Source of the DNA: Porphyra umbilicalis
Taxonomy: Eukaryota > Rhodophyta > Bangiophyceae > Bangiales > Bangiaceae
DNA length: 64,000 bases
Assembly (NCBI GenBank): GCA_002049455.2
Contig: KV919011.1
Coordinates: 1-64,000 of the forward strand
Direction: 5' to 3'
Under the pieces are notes generated by a model that worked only from the letters and a program-made list of their open reading frames with translations, was not told where the DNA came from and ran no database searches. This document shows, piece by piece, positions 52,313 to 62,886 of this stretch (positions are counted from its first letter, which is position 1; every line of letters starts with the position of its first letter). The position numbers were made by a program, and so were the translations under genes.

Positions 52313-54915
52313 ATGGCCGGCACGCTCCCGCGCTCCTCGTCACCAGCTCGCCGACGGGTTTCCACTTCCCCGCCGCCGCCCCCCCGTGCGGCTCGGGTGA
52401 ATTCGACGCCGTCGCCCCCACCGTCGCGCTCTGGATCGAGCTTGCTGCGGCGCAAGGCGAGCTTCTCGTACCCGCTGTCCCGCCGGGCGGCGTCCCCTGC
52501 GCCCGGCAGGTCAGCGTCCCCTGCGCTCGGCAAGGCAGCGTCCCCTGCGCTCGGCAAGGCAGCGTCCCCTGCGCTCGGCAAGGCAGCGTCCCCTGCGCCC
52601 GGCAGGGCAGCGTCCCCACCCCCCTCCCCGGTGTCAAAGGCGTCGCTGCCCCGCCGGTCCGCGTCGGATACGTCTTCGCGGCGGTCGGGGCGGACCCGTA
52701 AAGGCGGCGATGAGCGCCTCAACGGCGGCAGTGGCGGCGGCGGCGGTGGCAGCGGCAGCGGCAGCGGCAACGGGGCCAGAGGCATCAGCAGCGGCAATGG
52801 GGCCAGAGGCAGCAGCGGGTCGGGCGGTGGCGGTGGCGGTGGCGGCGCGGCGCCCACGTCGTCGGCCGAGCCGTTAACGACCCGGGAGCGCGCCCTCCAT
52901 CGCCGCCTGGCCGAGCGTGAGGCGCTGCTGGCGCTCGCCCGCGCCGACGTGGCGGCGTTGCGCGCCGCCGCCGAGCGGCGCGCCGCCGAAACCGCCGCCG
53001 CCGCCGCCCTCCGCCGCGTGTGGCCGCGCCCCCACTACCGCCTGCCGGCGCCGCTCAGCCCCGTGTCGCGCGCGTCGGCGGCGGCGGGCACGGACGATGG
53101 GGGCTGTGGCGGCGGCGGCGGCGGCGGCGGGTGGTGCACCGCCGCTGGCGACGGGTGGGTGGAGGAGGACGACGACGACGACGAGGATGGGGAGGATGAC
53201 GATGTGCTCTCCCTCGACTTGTGGGGCGTGCCCGTCGTCGGGCGTGCGGCGGCGGGCACCGCCGCCTCGTCGACGCGCGACGCGGCGGCGATGGCGGCGG
53301 CCGCGCTGCCGGCGGGCCTCCTCGTCGCGGGCGCCGAGGTGCGGCTGCACGGGCCCGCGGCGACGCGGCGGGGCGTCGCGTGGTCCCGCGCTCTCTGGCG
53401 TGGAAAACGCGTGGCCGTCAAGCGGCGGCTCGAGGCGGCCGCCTGGGACGCGCGCCTCGGCCGCCATGGCAGTGACGGCAGCAGCAGCGGCACGTCGGCG
53501 CCGCCGTCCATGGGCCCGGCCGCGCCGTCGGTCGGCGGTGCGCCCCCGTCCCCGCCGTCGGGCGCCTCGTCGGGCGGCGAGCCGTCGGCCGCCGAGGCGG
53601 CCTTTTGGGCGGAAGCCGCCGCCCACGGGCGGCTGCGGTGCCCCAATATTGTGATGCTTCTCGGCATTGTCGTCGGGCACCCGGCCGTCGCGCCGCCGTC
53701 GCCGTCGCCGCTGTCGGTGGGGGGGCTGGCGGCGACGGTGCTGCCGCCGGCGCCGACGCTCCGCGGCGCCGGCCGCGCGCTCGTCTTTGAGCTCATGGAA
53801 GGGGCGGCGTCGCTCGACGTGGCGGCGCTGTCGCGTCACCCGACCGTTGCGTTGGAGGTGGCGGCGGGCGTGGCCGCGGCGCTCGCCTATGCGCACGGGC
53901 AGGGGGTCGTCCACAATGACGTGCGGCCGGCCAACATCCTCGTGTCGGCGGCAACGTCGCGGCCGTTGGCGCCGGGCGGGTGGGGGGCAGACGGGGGGGA
54001 CGCCGTCCCCTCTGGTGGCGGCGCGGCGGCGGGGGGCAGCACCCTGCGTGGCGGCACCGCCGTCGGCACGCCCGCCCGCCGCCGCCGCCCGGGCGTCGGC
54101 AGCCACACGGTCGATGAGGAGGGCGAGGCAGGCACGTCGACGCTGTCAGTGCTGTCGAGCCTCTCCCTCGTCGGCAGCGACGGGAGCGTCGGCTGCGGCA
54201 CCGTCACGTCCGGCGGGGTGACGGCCAAACTCGCCGGCTGGTCGCACGCAACGGTGACGAGCCCCCCCCCCCATCAGGGGGGAGCCGTCGGCGGCTTTGC
54301 CGGCTTTGGCGGCGCCCTCGCCGGCGGCGGGTGCGGCGCCAGCACCCCCGCCGCCCGCGCGCCCGCCGACCGCCTCTGGCGCACCGCCGACGGGGCGCTG
54401 CCGTGGACGGCCCCCGAGGCGCTGCGCGGGGAGGCGGTCGGCCCCCCCGCCGACGTGTACGCCTTTGGCATCGTCTTGTGGGGCCTCCTCACGGGCGTGA
54501 CCGACCCGTACGCGCCGGAGGGGCTCTCCCCCCTCGTCGCTGCCGCCGAGGTGGCGCGTGGCGGCGGCCGCCGGCGGCCGCGCCTGCCCCGGGGGGCGGG
54601 GGGGACTGGGCTGCCCTCGCCGCCCGGTGCTGGGCGGAAGCGCCCGACGAGCGGCCGCGCGCCGAGGAGGTGGCGACGGCGCTCGCGCGCCTGCGGTGGG
54701 AGCTCCTCGAGGGGGGCGGGGGGGGGGGTTGGAGCGACGCGGGGGGGGAAGACGCGAGCGCCAGCGCCGCTGGGGCGGGGGGGGGGGGCGGCGCCCCGCG
54801 CGGCCGCGTCAGCAGCTTGCGCGCGATCCTCCGGGGGGGGGAGCGCCGCTCGAGTTCGGTCGGGCGCCGCTCGAGTGTGGCCGAGCGCCGGGGGGTTGTG
54901 GAGCGCTGGGGATGA
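52313..54915 (+). CDS. Predicted pseudokinase (TKL-like)
   Basis: A kinase-fold protein of about 867 residues. The N-terminal third is Ser/Pro/Arg-rich, with an 8-residue repeat (SPALGKAA type) and a coiled coil (RALHRRLAEREALLALARAD), then an acidic patch. The kinase fold begins near residue 340: RGKRVAVKRRLEAA (lysine kept), HGRLRCPNIVMLLGIVVG, ALVFELMEGA, AALAYAHGQGVVHNDVRPAN, then AKLAGWSHA, PWTAPEAL and ADVYAFGIVLWGLLTGV. Compared with a typical AKLADFGHA, the DFG motif reads GWS, so the magnesium-binding Asp is absent; HRDLK reads HNDVR. It is therefore probably a scaffold or regulator rather than an active enzyme. The last helices (AALAARCWAEAPDERPRAEE) are in another frame after a G run at about 54593-54604. 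ATG 52313 is the first in frame. Confidence 0.82.
52489..52611 (+). repeat. 24-bp coding minisatellite
   Basis: About five tandem copies of a 24-bp unit (AGCGTCCCCTGCGCTCGGCA plus AGGC). The middle three copies are identical and the outer ones carry CCCGGCAGG in place of CTCGGCAAGG. In frame it encodes repeated SPALGKAA/SPAPGRAA in the pseudokinase N-terminus, a candidate phosphorylation or SH3-type binding array. Identical copies suggest recent expansion. Confidence 0.9.
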
Positions 54916-55752
54916 CGCGCGGGTGCTTTGGTAGTCTGGGGCTCTGCATTGTTCTTTTTATTTTCTTGTATACGTGCGCGCGTCCTTTCCACGCGTTGGC
55001 CTTTTGGTTGTGTCTGCCGCGTCCTAGGTTGTACAGTCTCCTCCCTCTCGACGCCGCAGTCATCGGCCAGGCGCCAATGATGGGCACAGCAGCAACGACC
55101 GTGCTGCCGCGGGTGTGAATAACACAAGTGGTTGAGAGCGTCACGCGGCGGTCCGACCCCCGCCAAGAGGTGCCGCGTCGGGCTTGGTCGGGCCCGTTTC
55201 GAGCTGCAAGTGCCGTGACGCGCTCTCGCCCATCGTGTGACGGGTGCGGCGCGGGAGCGGCGGACCCGCCAGCTCATTGCCCTGCCGACCGCCCGTCTGG
55301 CGGCGCAACGGCTGGCTGCCGAGACGACGCCCGGCGCCCGCGCGTTGCCGGCCACCCGCCGCCGCGGGTGGCCGCGGGGCCCCGGCGCGGCAGCCACCCG
55401 CCGCCCCGCGTGCGGCGGTGCGGGTGCAATCTCGGCCGGATCGGCCGTGCATTCCGCGGTGCGCCGTCACGGCTGGAAGCCGCCGCCTGGACCGCGTACG
55501 GGCGGGGGTCTACCTTTGTGGTCGGCTCGGGGTGCTTGCAGCAGAAAGAGCGGCGCGCTCCACTCTCGCCCCGCTGACGTGCTGCAGCGCATCGCCTACG
55601 GCCGACCACCTCTATCGCCTGCACCGTGCCCGGCTTTCCTATCGGCGTCTGCCTCATCACACCCGTCGCTGCCGCCTGCGACTTTCCTTGAGATTCCCAC
55701 GGACGGTTCTGACCAGCCCCGCCTGTCACCGCCCTCTCCCCTCTCCCCCACC
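54916..55752. other. Intergenic region
   Basis: An 837-bp spacer between the pseudokinase stop and the lumen-protein start. TTTTTATTTTCTTGTAT at about 54956-54972 could serve as a 3' end signal. The part before 55753 is C/T-rich. No recognisable gene. Confidence 0.4.
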
Positions 55753-56407
55753 ATGGCCGCCTTTGTCCCTGCCGGGACGCTGCCCGTCGCCTCCCCACGG
55801 CTCATGACCCCCGCTACCTGCAGGCGGCGGACAGCCGCGCCGTGCGCGTCGGCAGCCACCCCCCCCCCCCCCCCCCCCGCCCTACCCGCTCCACCCGCCG
55901 ACAATTCCTCTCTGTCGCCGCCGCCGCCGCCGCGGCCGCGGCCGCCGGGTCGGTCGCGTCCCCCCCCCCCGCCGCCGCGTCGGGCGACGGGTCGACGCTC
56001 GCTGAGTCCCTCGGCGAGGCCCGCGCCGCCCGCAACGGCCTCGAGGCGTTGGAGCTCCTCGCGTACGGTTCCGACGGCGACGGCGTGTCGGTGGCGGACA
56101 TGTCGGACCTGCGCGGCCGCCTCCGCGCGGCGCCGCTCAACCGCATCCGCCCCGCCTGCTTTGCCTTAATGATGGCGGCGACGCGGGCGGGGGGGATTGC
56201 CCCGTCGGGGCAGCCCAAGGCGGACGTGGAGCGCGCGTACAAGGTGCTCATTGCGGCGGTGGAACAGCTCGACAATACGTCGTTGCGGGCGGCGCGGGGG
56301 CAGATCCGCAACGGGGGGGGGGGAAGGACGTGCAGGCAGCGTACGAGGCGGCGACCAAGGGGTACACCGCGTACATGGCGCTGGTTGACCCGAACGGGTT
56401 GCAATAG
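55753..56407 (+). CDS. Thylakoid-lumen protein with twin-arginine signal
   Basis: A nuclear-coded plastid protein with a two-part leader: a transit peptide (MAAFVPAGTLPVASP...MTPATCRRRT) and then RSTRRQFLSVAAAAAAAAA with AAAS at the end, a twin-arginine lumen signal. The mature part, about 140 residues, looks all-helical: STLAESLGEARAARNGLEAL, ELLAYG, DVERAYKVLIAAVEQLDNTS, ending YMALVDPNGLQ. Size, helices and Tat export resemble extrinsic photosystem II proteins such as red-algal PsbQ', but I see no decisive motif, so that identity is a guess. Frame changes occur at C20 (55859-55878), between transit peptide and lumen signal, and at G11 (56314-56324), before KDVQAAYEAATKGYTAYMAL. Parts on both sides look coding. 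Confidence 0.72.
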
Positions 56408-58156
56408 GATGGCCGTTGGGGGGGGGGATGCGGCAGGGCGAGACGTGTGCCTTGGCCAGTGACATGCGTCGTGCGTAAGATGACAGATGCGTGGAGCGGG
56501 CTCCTGCCGCCTGTGAATTGTTTTCGACTGGTCGTATGAGACCGGCCACCGCGGCCGAAATAGATGCGTCTGGTATCCCTTCATTCATTTTCATCGTTCT
56601 CTCGGATCCTGTGTTGGCCCCTTGAGATGGAGCCCGCTTGGACGTGAGTAACGGACATGTACAGTACAACAGTCGCCGTCGGACACAGTACGCTCTCGTG
56701 CTTGTCACAAAAACTGGACCTCGGTGCATCAGCTTCCGTTGCCAAATCAATGTTTCTTTGGCTGAGGGGGCGGTCATAGTGCTGAAGCGGATGTTGCGCA
56801 TCCAGTTTTTGTGAGAAGCACAATAGATCCTCCCCATGCCCTTTCGCCCGACCCCCAGTTGTGCATCCACTCGCAGTTTTCTTGCCCGTCCGCTCTCCCC
56901 CCTCATCCGGCTTTCCGCACCACAAGCAAGATGGCCAAGTAGACCGTAGTCGCCGCCCGGGACGCTACAGTGAAGTCGCTGACCGAGGCGCTCATTAATG
57001 ACCACGGCAACTTTCCCTCCATCCCATCGGCCCGTGGACGTCGGGCCTTCCCTAAGAAAGTGTGCACCTCCGACGCGCATTGAGATGACTCCTGCCGGCC
57101 AAGTATAGCGCATCCCCCATTTCTGATGGGATGCTCAGGAACGGATACAGAGCTTTTTTTTTTCCCCCGCAGGAGCAGAGGTGGCAGGTGATTTTTACTT
57201 GATTATAATTGTGGTAATTGTCATTGTTGTAATTATTTTACATCACGGGCCTCATGATTCAGGATTGAGTTGGTTTGGTGAACCATCGGATGGTTCAATG
57301 AATCAGGTATACTTCAAATTTTGAACCAAACCAAACGTAAACAGACTTAATAAACTAAAGCATCCTGAGCCTCCACCGAACTTGGATTTTCTCGTCGCTG
57401 GCACGCGTACCGCGCACAAGTCCCCCCCCAACGCCCGCGGCGGCACCCCCCCCCCACCCTCTGGCAGCTCTGCCAACGCCACATAGGTACTGTACCCCGC
57501 CGCCGCGTACGCCGCGGCGGCGGCCACGACGCGCGCCGCCGTGTAGGATCTCAGGAGAAACGGACCCACGTTCTATTCTAGAGATTAAACCTCTAGAATC
57601 GATCGTGGGGGCCGTTTCCAACGCCTGAGAGGCGGTAGAGTTGCAAACGATTTAGATCCAAATCCCCCTCCTGACGCCATTGCGATGGGGCCACTTTCCG
57701 CGCCTTGTGCTGCTCATGTTCAATTTATCACCCGATTTGAAGCCATTGTAGCCTCCTCATTGCTCGGGGGCACCTCGCATTCACGCGATAAAACGGTCAC
57801 ACATGCCATGTGGCGGGGCGGGGGGCAGCGAACGGCGGCGCTTATACTGGGTGCCGGCTGCCGGTCTACCTCTGCCGGCATGCCCATGAGCGACCGCGCC
57901 GCTGGCGCCGCCGCGCCGGCAGCCCAGGCGGCCGTCTTGGTGGCCGCGGCTGCGCCCGCCGCGGCCGAAGGGCACGAGGACGTGGCGCCGTCGGCGGCCG
58001 TGTCGACAGCCGAGCGGGCGGGGAGCGCGTCCGCCGCCGCCGCCGCCACCACCGCCGCCGCCGGCTGCCAAGCCGCGTCACGCGGGGCGGTGCCGGGGGG
58101 GCCGCCCCGTCGGTCGCGGCGGGGGGAAGAGACGTAGTGTCGGCACCCCCCCCGCC
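56408..58156. other. Gene-poor region with a MITE-like repeat
   Basis: Low-GC stretch with several protein-like but unrecognised minus-strand frames (56,581-57,113), an AT-rich part at 57,190-57,240 and a short inverted-repeat element at 57,269-57,336. A plus-strand frame (57,685-58,137) of Ala-rich composition ends just before the next gene and may be its true N-terminus, separated by a C run at 58,145-58,153. Confidence 0.4.
57269..57336 (-). repeat. TTTGGTTTGG / ACCTGATTCA repeat, copy 3
   Basis: Read on the minus strand it begins GTTTGGTTTGGTTC, has ACCTGATTCATTGAACCATC, and ends with GGTTCACCAAACCAAC, so its two ends are imperfect inverted repeats, and GAACCATCCGATGGTTC forms an inner hairpin. 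It shares phrases in order with copies at 35,941 and 36,703. A short MITE is likely. Confidence 0.6.
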
Positions 58157-60120
58157 ATGTTCCACACGGCCTACCCCAAAAGCGCGGCGGCGGCGCAGAC
58201 GTCATCGGCGGGCGGCTTGAAGCGGTCGGCGGCGGCGGCGGTGGGGGCGCCCCCAGACCGGCGATCCACGTCGGCGCGCCTGCCGGTCGCGGACGGGCGG
58301 ACCGTCTCGGGGCGCCTGCCGGCGGCGGAAGGTCGGACCGTCTCGGGGCGCCTCAGCCGGGTCATTGGCGGCGGCGGCGGGGGACGGGGGGAGGGCGGCA
58401 TCGCCTTGCGACGCTGGGCAACGTCGCTCGGGCGCGCGGCGAGCCGCGTCTTGCACAAGAGCGCCGGGGGCGGCGCCGACAAGGGCGCCGCCGATGGAAA
58501 GGGGGAAAAGTCGACGCCGCCGCCCGCGACGGGCCCGCCGGCCGCCGCTGCCACCGCCGCCGCCACCGCCGCCGCTGCCGCCGCCACCGCCGCCGCCGCC
58601 GCCAGCGCGTCGGCGTCGGCCGACGCGGCGCTGCCGACGCAGCGGTCGCCGGTGGCCAAGGTCGCGGCGGCGGCGCCCCTGGCGGTGGCCAGCGCCTCCC
58701 CGCTGCCCGGGCGGGCGGAGCGGACGCCGCCCGCCCCCCGCGCGCTGCAGCCCCCCCCGCGAACGTCTGGGAAGCGCGCGCGGTCGGCTTTGCGGCAGCT
58801 GCTGCCGCCCGGGACGGACAAGCCCGAAAATGGCCGCCGCCGCACGTGGTCCGTGTCGCTGCCGCTCGGGCGCCTCAGCGGCTCTGCGGGCGCGGGCGAC
58901 CGGGAGCGGGATCGGGGGCGCGGGCGGGAGCGGCAGCGGGACCGCGGCGGGGGCTGCGCCGACGCCAAAGCCGCCCCCGCCGAGCGCGGCGGCTGGCGCG
59001 CGTCGCGCGAGTCGAGCCGCTCCGCGGCGGCCGACGCCAAGCGGGGCGCCTCGGCCAAGGGCGGTGGCGGGGAGCCCCCCGACGGGGCCGCCGACGCCAA
59101 GGCGGCGGCGGCCACGTCGCCGGCGGGGGCGGTCGCCGCCGCCGCGGGGCGGCCGCCGCAGCCCCCCCTCGTGACGCCACGGGGGTGCACCCGCTGGCGC
59201 TCGTGGCCCGCCTCCCCGCCGACGCGGCGGCAGACGTGACTGTGCTGCGCCTCGAAGCCGACGCGGCGGCGCCCGCGGTGGGGCCGCCTGCGGCGGCGGC
59301 GCTCGCCGCCGCGGCCGCCGCCGCTGCGGCCGCCGCCACGGCCGCAACGCCGGCGCCGCCGTCGCGGCGGGGCTGGTTTGGCGCCGCCGCCGGCGCCACG
59401 ACGGCGGCGGCGAGTGCGGCGACGGGCGGCGGGCGGGGGGCCAAGGCGTACGCAGCGTATGCAGAGCTGCGGTCGGGGGTGGTGCTGCTCTACCGGTCGG
59501 ACGTGCCGGGGGGGAGGGAGAGCGCCCCGAACCGGCCGTCTTTTTGGCGAGCAGCTGCGTCGTGACCCGCTCCGCGGCGGGGGCGGGGTAGGGGGCGGGC
59601 GGCCGCTCCGGCCGCCGCTCCTCGATGGTCGGCGGCCGCGGGGGTGGCGGCGGCGGCGGCGGCGGCGACGGTGGGGGCGGTGGGGGGGGCGCCGCCGCCG
59701 GCGGGGCCGCCGGTGGGATGGTGCCGGCCGGCCCCGCGGTGCCCGCGGGCACCAGCGGCGATATCCTGACGCTCCACCGCATCCGCGACGGGCGCACGCT
59801 CGCGCTGCGCCTCGGGTCGGACGCGGCCGCGTCGGCGTGGAAAACGGCGCTGACCGCCCGCGCGGGCGGCTATGGCGTCAAGGACGTGGGGGATTTTGTC
59901 ATGCGGGGCCTCGCGTCGCCCCCGCCGGCGGCCGACGCGCCGCCGCCGCCGCCCGGGGGGGTGGCTCTCGCCTATGATGTGCTGAACGGGCCGACAGGGG
60001 AGGCCCTCCGCCTGTCGGTCCTCCGGTGCGCGGCGGTGTTTGCGGGCGCGGCCACCTTTTCGGCGACGCTCACGACGCGGCTGTGCAGTGCTGGGGCCGG
60101 TGAGGGGGCGGCAGGGAAAG
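58157..60120 (+). CDS. PH-domain-like protein, disordered N-terminus
   Basis: Unknown protein starting MFHTAYPKSAAAAQ. The first 340 residues are Ala/Arg/Ser-rich and basic, with a 15-residue repeat (DGRTVSGRLPAAEGRTVSGR) and a Ser/Arg segment likely to be phosphorylated. After a frame change at C7 (59162-59168) come HPLALVARLPADAAADVTVL and, near 59,440, AYAELRSGVVLLYRS. Near 59,760 there is ILTLHRIRDGRTLALRLGSD and a closing helix AASAWKTALTARAG. The strand pattern and the conserved Trp of the last helix fit a pleckstrin-homology domain split by a long Gly-rich loop. That loop contains a TAG (59,588-59,590) in the PH frame, which a GT-AG intron ending CACCAG near 59,757 would remove. The 3' end is unsure: GTACGT at 60121 looks like a donor; without splicing the frame ends at 60278. 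Confidence 0.5.
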
Positions 60121-61917
60121 GTACGTGCCCTGAAGCCTCCCACGCATCCGCCCCCACCGGTGCCATGGTTCTGACAGCAGCGGTGGCAGCCGGACCGCTC
60201 GCTGCATCGCGGCCACCGACGCCTCGTGCAGAGGCGCATGTTCCTGCGCCGCCGACGCCGCACCGACGACGGCCGTAGTTGCCGGCAGGACAATGGGCGG
60301 CTGTGATGGCAGCAGCAGCGGGCCCCGCAGCCACGCCGCGGCAGCGGTTCTCACGCAACGCTCGCATGTGCGGAAGAGCTTGCCCGCACATGCGAGCTTT
60401 GCGTGAGAACTTAAGCACTGTTGCAGGATACATATCTGTGCAAAACAGCATGTTAGTGTGAGTTTCAGTCCATTCTGACTGTATAGGCGTGATCAGGGAC
60501 GTCACTTTACCCAGAGGAAATGATGAAGTCAAGGGCCGCACGACTTTTGTTTTTGACACCCTACTGTCCCAAGACGTGTTGCCCTTGCCCACTCGGCATT
60601 TCCATGGAATCCTCCGCGTTTTAGCAGACGTCCGACTCAAAAAAAAAACCACGTCACAATCAACCGAAGAGCTCAAGTAGGATGGAGAACAATCCCTGGT
60701 CACGTCGGTGTGCTCAGAATAGTACCACAAGGGCTCCTTCATGCTCATATGACACCCTACTTGCTGCCCTTCACGCGTGCCCCGCGACCGATGTGAGCTT
60801 GAAGCGAAGTTGGTCTGAGTGAATCTTGTAGAATACTCTAATCAGGTCCAGTGGTCAAAAGTTTTCTATTCAACGTCGAGACGATGTGCAGCCTGAGTAC
60901 AGCACGACACAACCGCAGCTCCTTGCATGCAACTACCATTGAGAGGCGTCAGAACGCTTGACGCCTGACCGACACGGCTCCCAAGGCAGTGACCATGCCA
61001 AGAGACTTCAGTAACATACGTCCAGTGAAAGCTGTCATCTGGACAGTATCTGATTGTCTGTTGATGGTCGCTTTTCGGCCGATCAGCTACAACCTCTGGC
61101 GCAGGATCTTCCCATGGGCCCCTTCAATCCGAGGCGAGGGTCACTGCCCGCACGCCGCCATGGTCTCACAGCTCCCCGCTCCCGATCCTCGTATACGAGC
61201 AAGTGATAGCTCATACGTTCGCACAATGGGGGAAGGACCTAGGTGGGGTACACACGTGAGTGGAAGTAGCATGAGGTCACCGTTGTCGTGCCCGCCGTTG
61301 CGGCGGTAGCCAGCCATGCGGGATGTATTTGGCCACCTGCTGTGGATTGCTCCGGTGGACCGGACCACCGCTGTGCGCGTGCCAGCGAGAATAAAATAGG
61401 AGCTCATTGCTGGACTGTCCCGGATTGTACGTCAAAGCAGTGCCAACACTGGCCAGTCCAATGGATCACGTGCGTTTTTCTGGCACTGCCCCATCTTGTG
61501 GATACCGAATGTGCCTTCTGTTCCTGCCTATAGCGATTCCCATGGCTTTTTGTTGGAAACAGCACTGCGGCCGGTCTCCCATACTGTACTCTGTTCTTTC
61601 TGACCAGCTGGAAACAATACGGGAATTCTATCTTCGCGCGTCTCTTCTTGTCCAGCAGGACCTCCTTGGCAGATGACACGTCGGCAGCGGCCGGGTCGGC
61701 GGCCAGGCAGGAAAACACACAAAACGAGAAACACTTGTAGTGGCGACGGGCTGTCAGTGGGGAGAAGGGCAGGGACGGCCGCGGTAGCCGAGGAGTGGGG
61801 TGCGGTGCGGCACTGACACAGCACTGGTGGGGCGATGGTATCGGCCACGTCAGCTCCTCTGCACGTGTCAGGCCAGTGTGCGTCGAAATTGACGACCCGC
61901 CCACAATACCAATTTGC

Positions 61918-62085
61918 GCCCCCGAGCCCCCCTAGCACGCCGCTCAGCTCCCCCCGTCCCCGCACCAAACCCCCCCAAACCCCCCCAACCCGGCCTCCAA
62001 CCCCCCCCCAACCCCCCCCCCAGCACCCCCCCAGCACCCCCCTAATCCGTCGAATCCCCCCCCCCCCCCCAACACCCCCCCAGGG
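61918..62085. repeat. C-rich simple tract (G-quadruplex prone)
   Basis: About 170 bases dominated by runs of 5-14 C separated by AA, AGCA or short spacers (AAACCCCCCC, CCAACCCCCCCCC, CAGCACCCCCCC). The other strand has many G runs and should fold into G-quadruplexes. The spacing is irregular, so it is not a telomere array. Confidence 0.7.
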
Positions 62086-62596
62086 AGCCCCCACGATCTC
62101 TTGTAGCCCCACCCACGATCTCTTGTAGCCCACGTATCATCGTGGGTCGTTTTTTTCGAGATATGATCCCCGCGCCGTCGACAACGCGGTTGGCACCCAC
62201 ACCCCCCCCCCCAAGGCGCCCCTTCCCCCGCTCCGCCCTTCCCCCCGCTCCGCCGCCGCCGGCGCGGCGGCGGTTACCGCCCGCCGCGGCACACGCACAG
62301 CAGCCGGCACCGCGCTGTGGACCCGTCGGTGTGGCAACGACGCGCAGGGCGCCGCGGGCGGCGGCGGCGTGCCGCCCCGCCCGGGCGCCGCTCGTCAAGA
62401 CGCCGCCAGCGAGGCGGTAGGTGCCTCCCGCGCCGCCGAGGCGCTCCCCGCCCGCCGCCAGCGCCGCGGTGGGCGCGTAGTCGAGGTCGGCGGCGGGCAC
62501 ATTGGCGGCGGCGGCGAGGGACGCGACGGTAGCCTTGCCGTCGGCGGCGCCGTCGACGGCCGTCGCCGTGTCGGCGACCGCGTTGGCTACGCCCAT
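62042..62596 (-). CDS. Weak candidate gene, Ala/Gly-rich
   Basis: A minus-strand frame from MGVANAVADTATAVDGAADG. The first 75 codons show strong G/C third positions and a reasonably protein-like series (ANVPAADLDYAPTAALAAGG, ERLGG, TYRLAGGVLTSG). It then passes into Arg/Gly low complexity and the tandem repeats, where the end is probably not real. No family is recognised. It could be a truncated gene cut by the repeat insertion. Confidence 0.3.
   Translation of the reverse strand: MGVANAVADTATAVDGAADGKATVASLAAAANVPAADLDYAPTAALAAGGERLGGAGGTYRLAGGVLTSGARAGRHAAAARGALRVVATPTGPQRGAGCCACAAAGGNRRRAGGGGAGGRAERGKGRLGGGGVGANRVVDGAGIISRKKRPTMIRGLQEIVGGATRDRGGSLGGCWGGGGDSTD
62090..62131. repeat. 20-bp tandem pair
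   Basis: CCCACGATCTCTTGTAGCCC occurs twice, separated by two bases, and a partial inverted match (ATCGTGGGTCG) follows at about 62,139. It sits exactly between the C-rich tract and the start of host-like GC-rich sequence, so it may mark an insertion border. Confidence 0.6.
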
Positions 62597-62886
62597 CCCC
62601 TTTCTCCCGGTCCTCACCACTCACCCATCTCTTCCCTCCGGGGAGGGAGGGATCCCCTTGTCGGCCGGCCTGCCTCGAACGGCGTTCCCTGCGACCACGC
62701 CGCAACCCCAGCGGGGGAGTTGCCAGCGGCTGCTAGCGGCGGAGACCCGCGCGGAAATCGCCGTCGCCACCGGCCGTTGTGCGCGGCCGCCGCCAACGGC
62801 ACCTCACTCCTCTGTCGTACACATTGAAACGGCTGTCACACGTTCCTGAAAGGAGGCTGTCGTGCCCTTGGGGGGTGACACGAGCC

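Larger units (their letters stand above)
60121..62886. other. Gene-poor region with C-rich tract and tandem repeats
   Basis: 60,300-61,700 has moderate GC, short unrecognised frames and a CGCTCGCATGTGCGG...CCGCACATGCGAGC inverted repeat (about 60,360-60,396). 61,918-62,085 is a C-rich strand tract. 62,090-62,131 holds a 20-bp tandem pair. 62,137-62,596 has one weak minus-strand candidate gene. Confidence 0.4.

Noticed and set aside
52489-52611. Tandem repeat as a CRISPR array
   Set aside because: Units are directly adjacent without spacers and lie in frame in a eukaryotic coding sequence.
56166-57113. Minus-strand frame of about 315 codons with moderate GC
   Set aside because: It overlaps the end of the lumen-protein gene on the other strand and shows no family. 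Its middle part could be a transposon remnant but nothing supports this.
60989-61309. Plus-strand frame with a protein-like start
   Set aside because: Short, no domain, no splice context, and composition like the surrounding repeat-rich DNA.
61918-62085. C-rich tract as an internal telomere array
   Set aside because: The spacing between C runs is irregular and no constant 6-8 bp unit is repeated.
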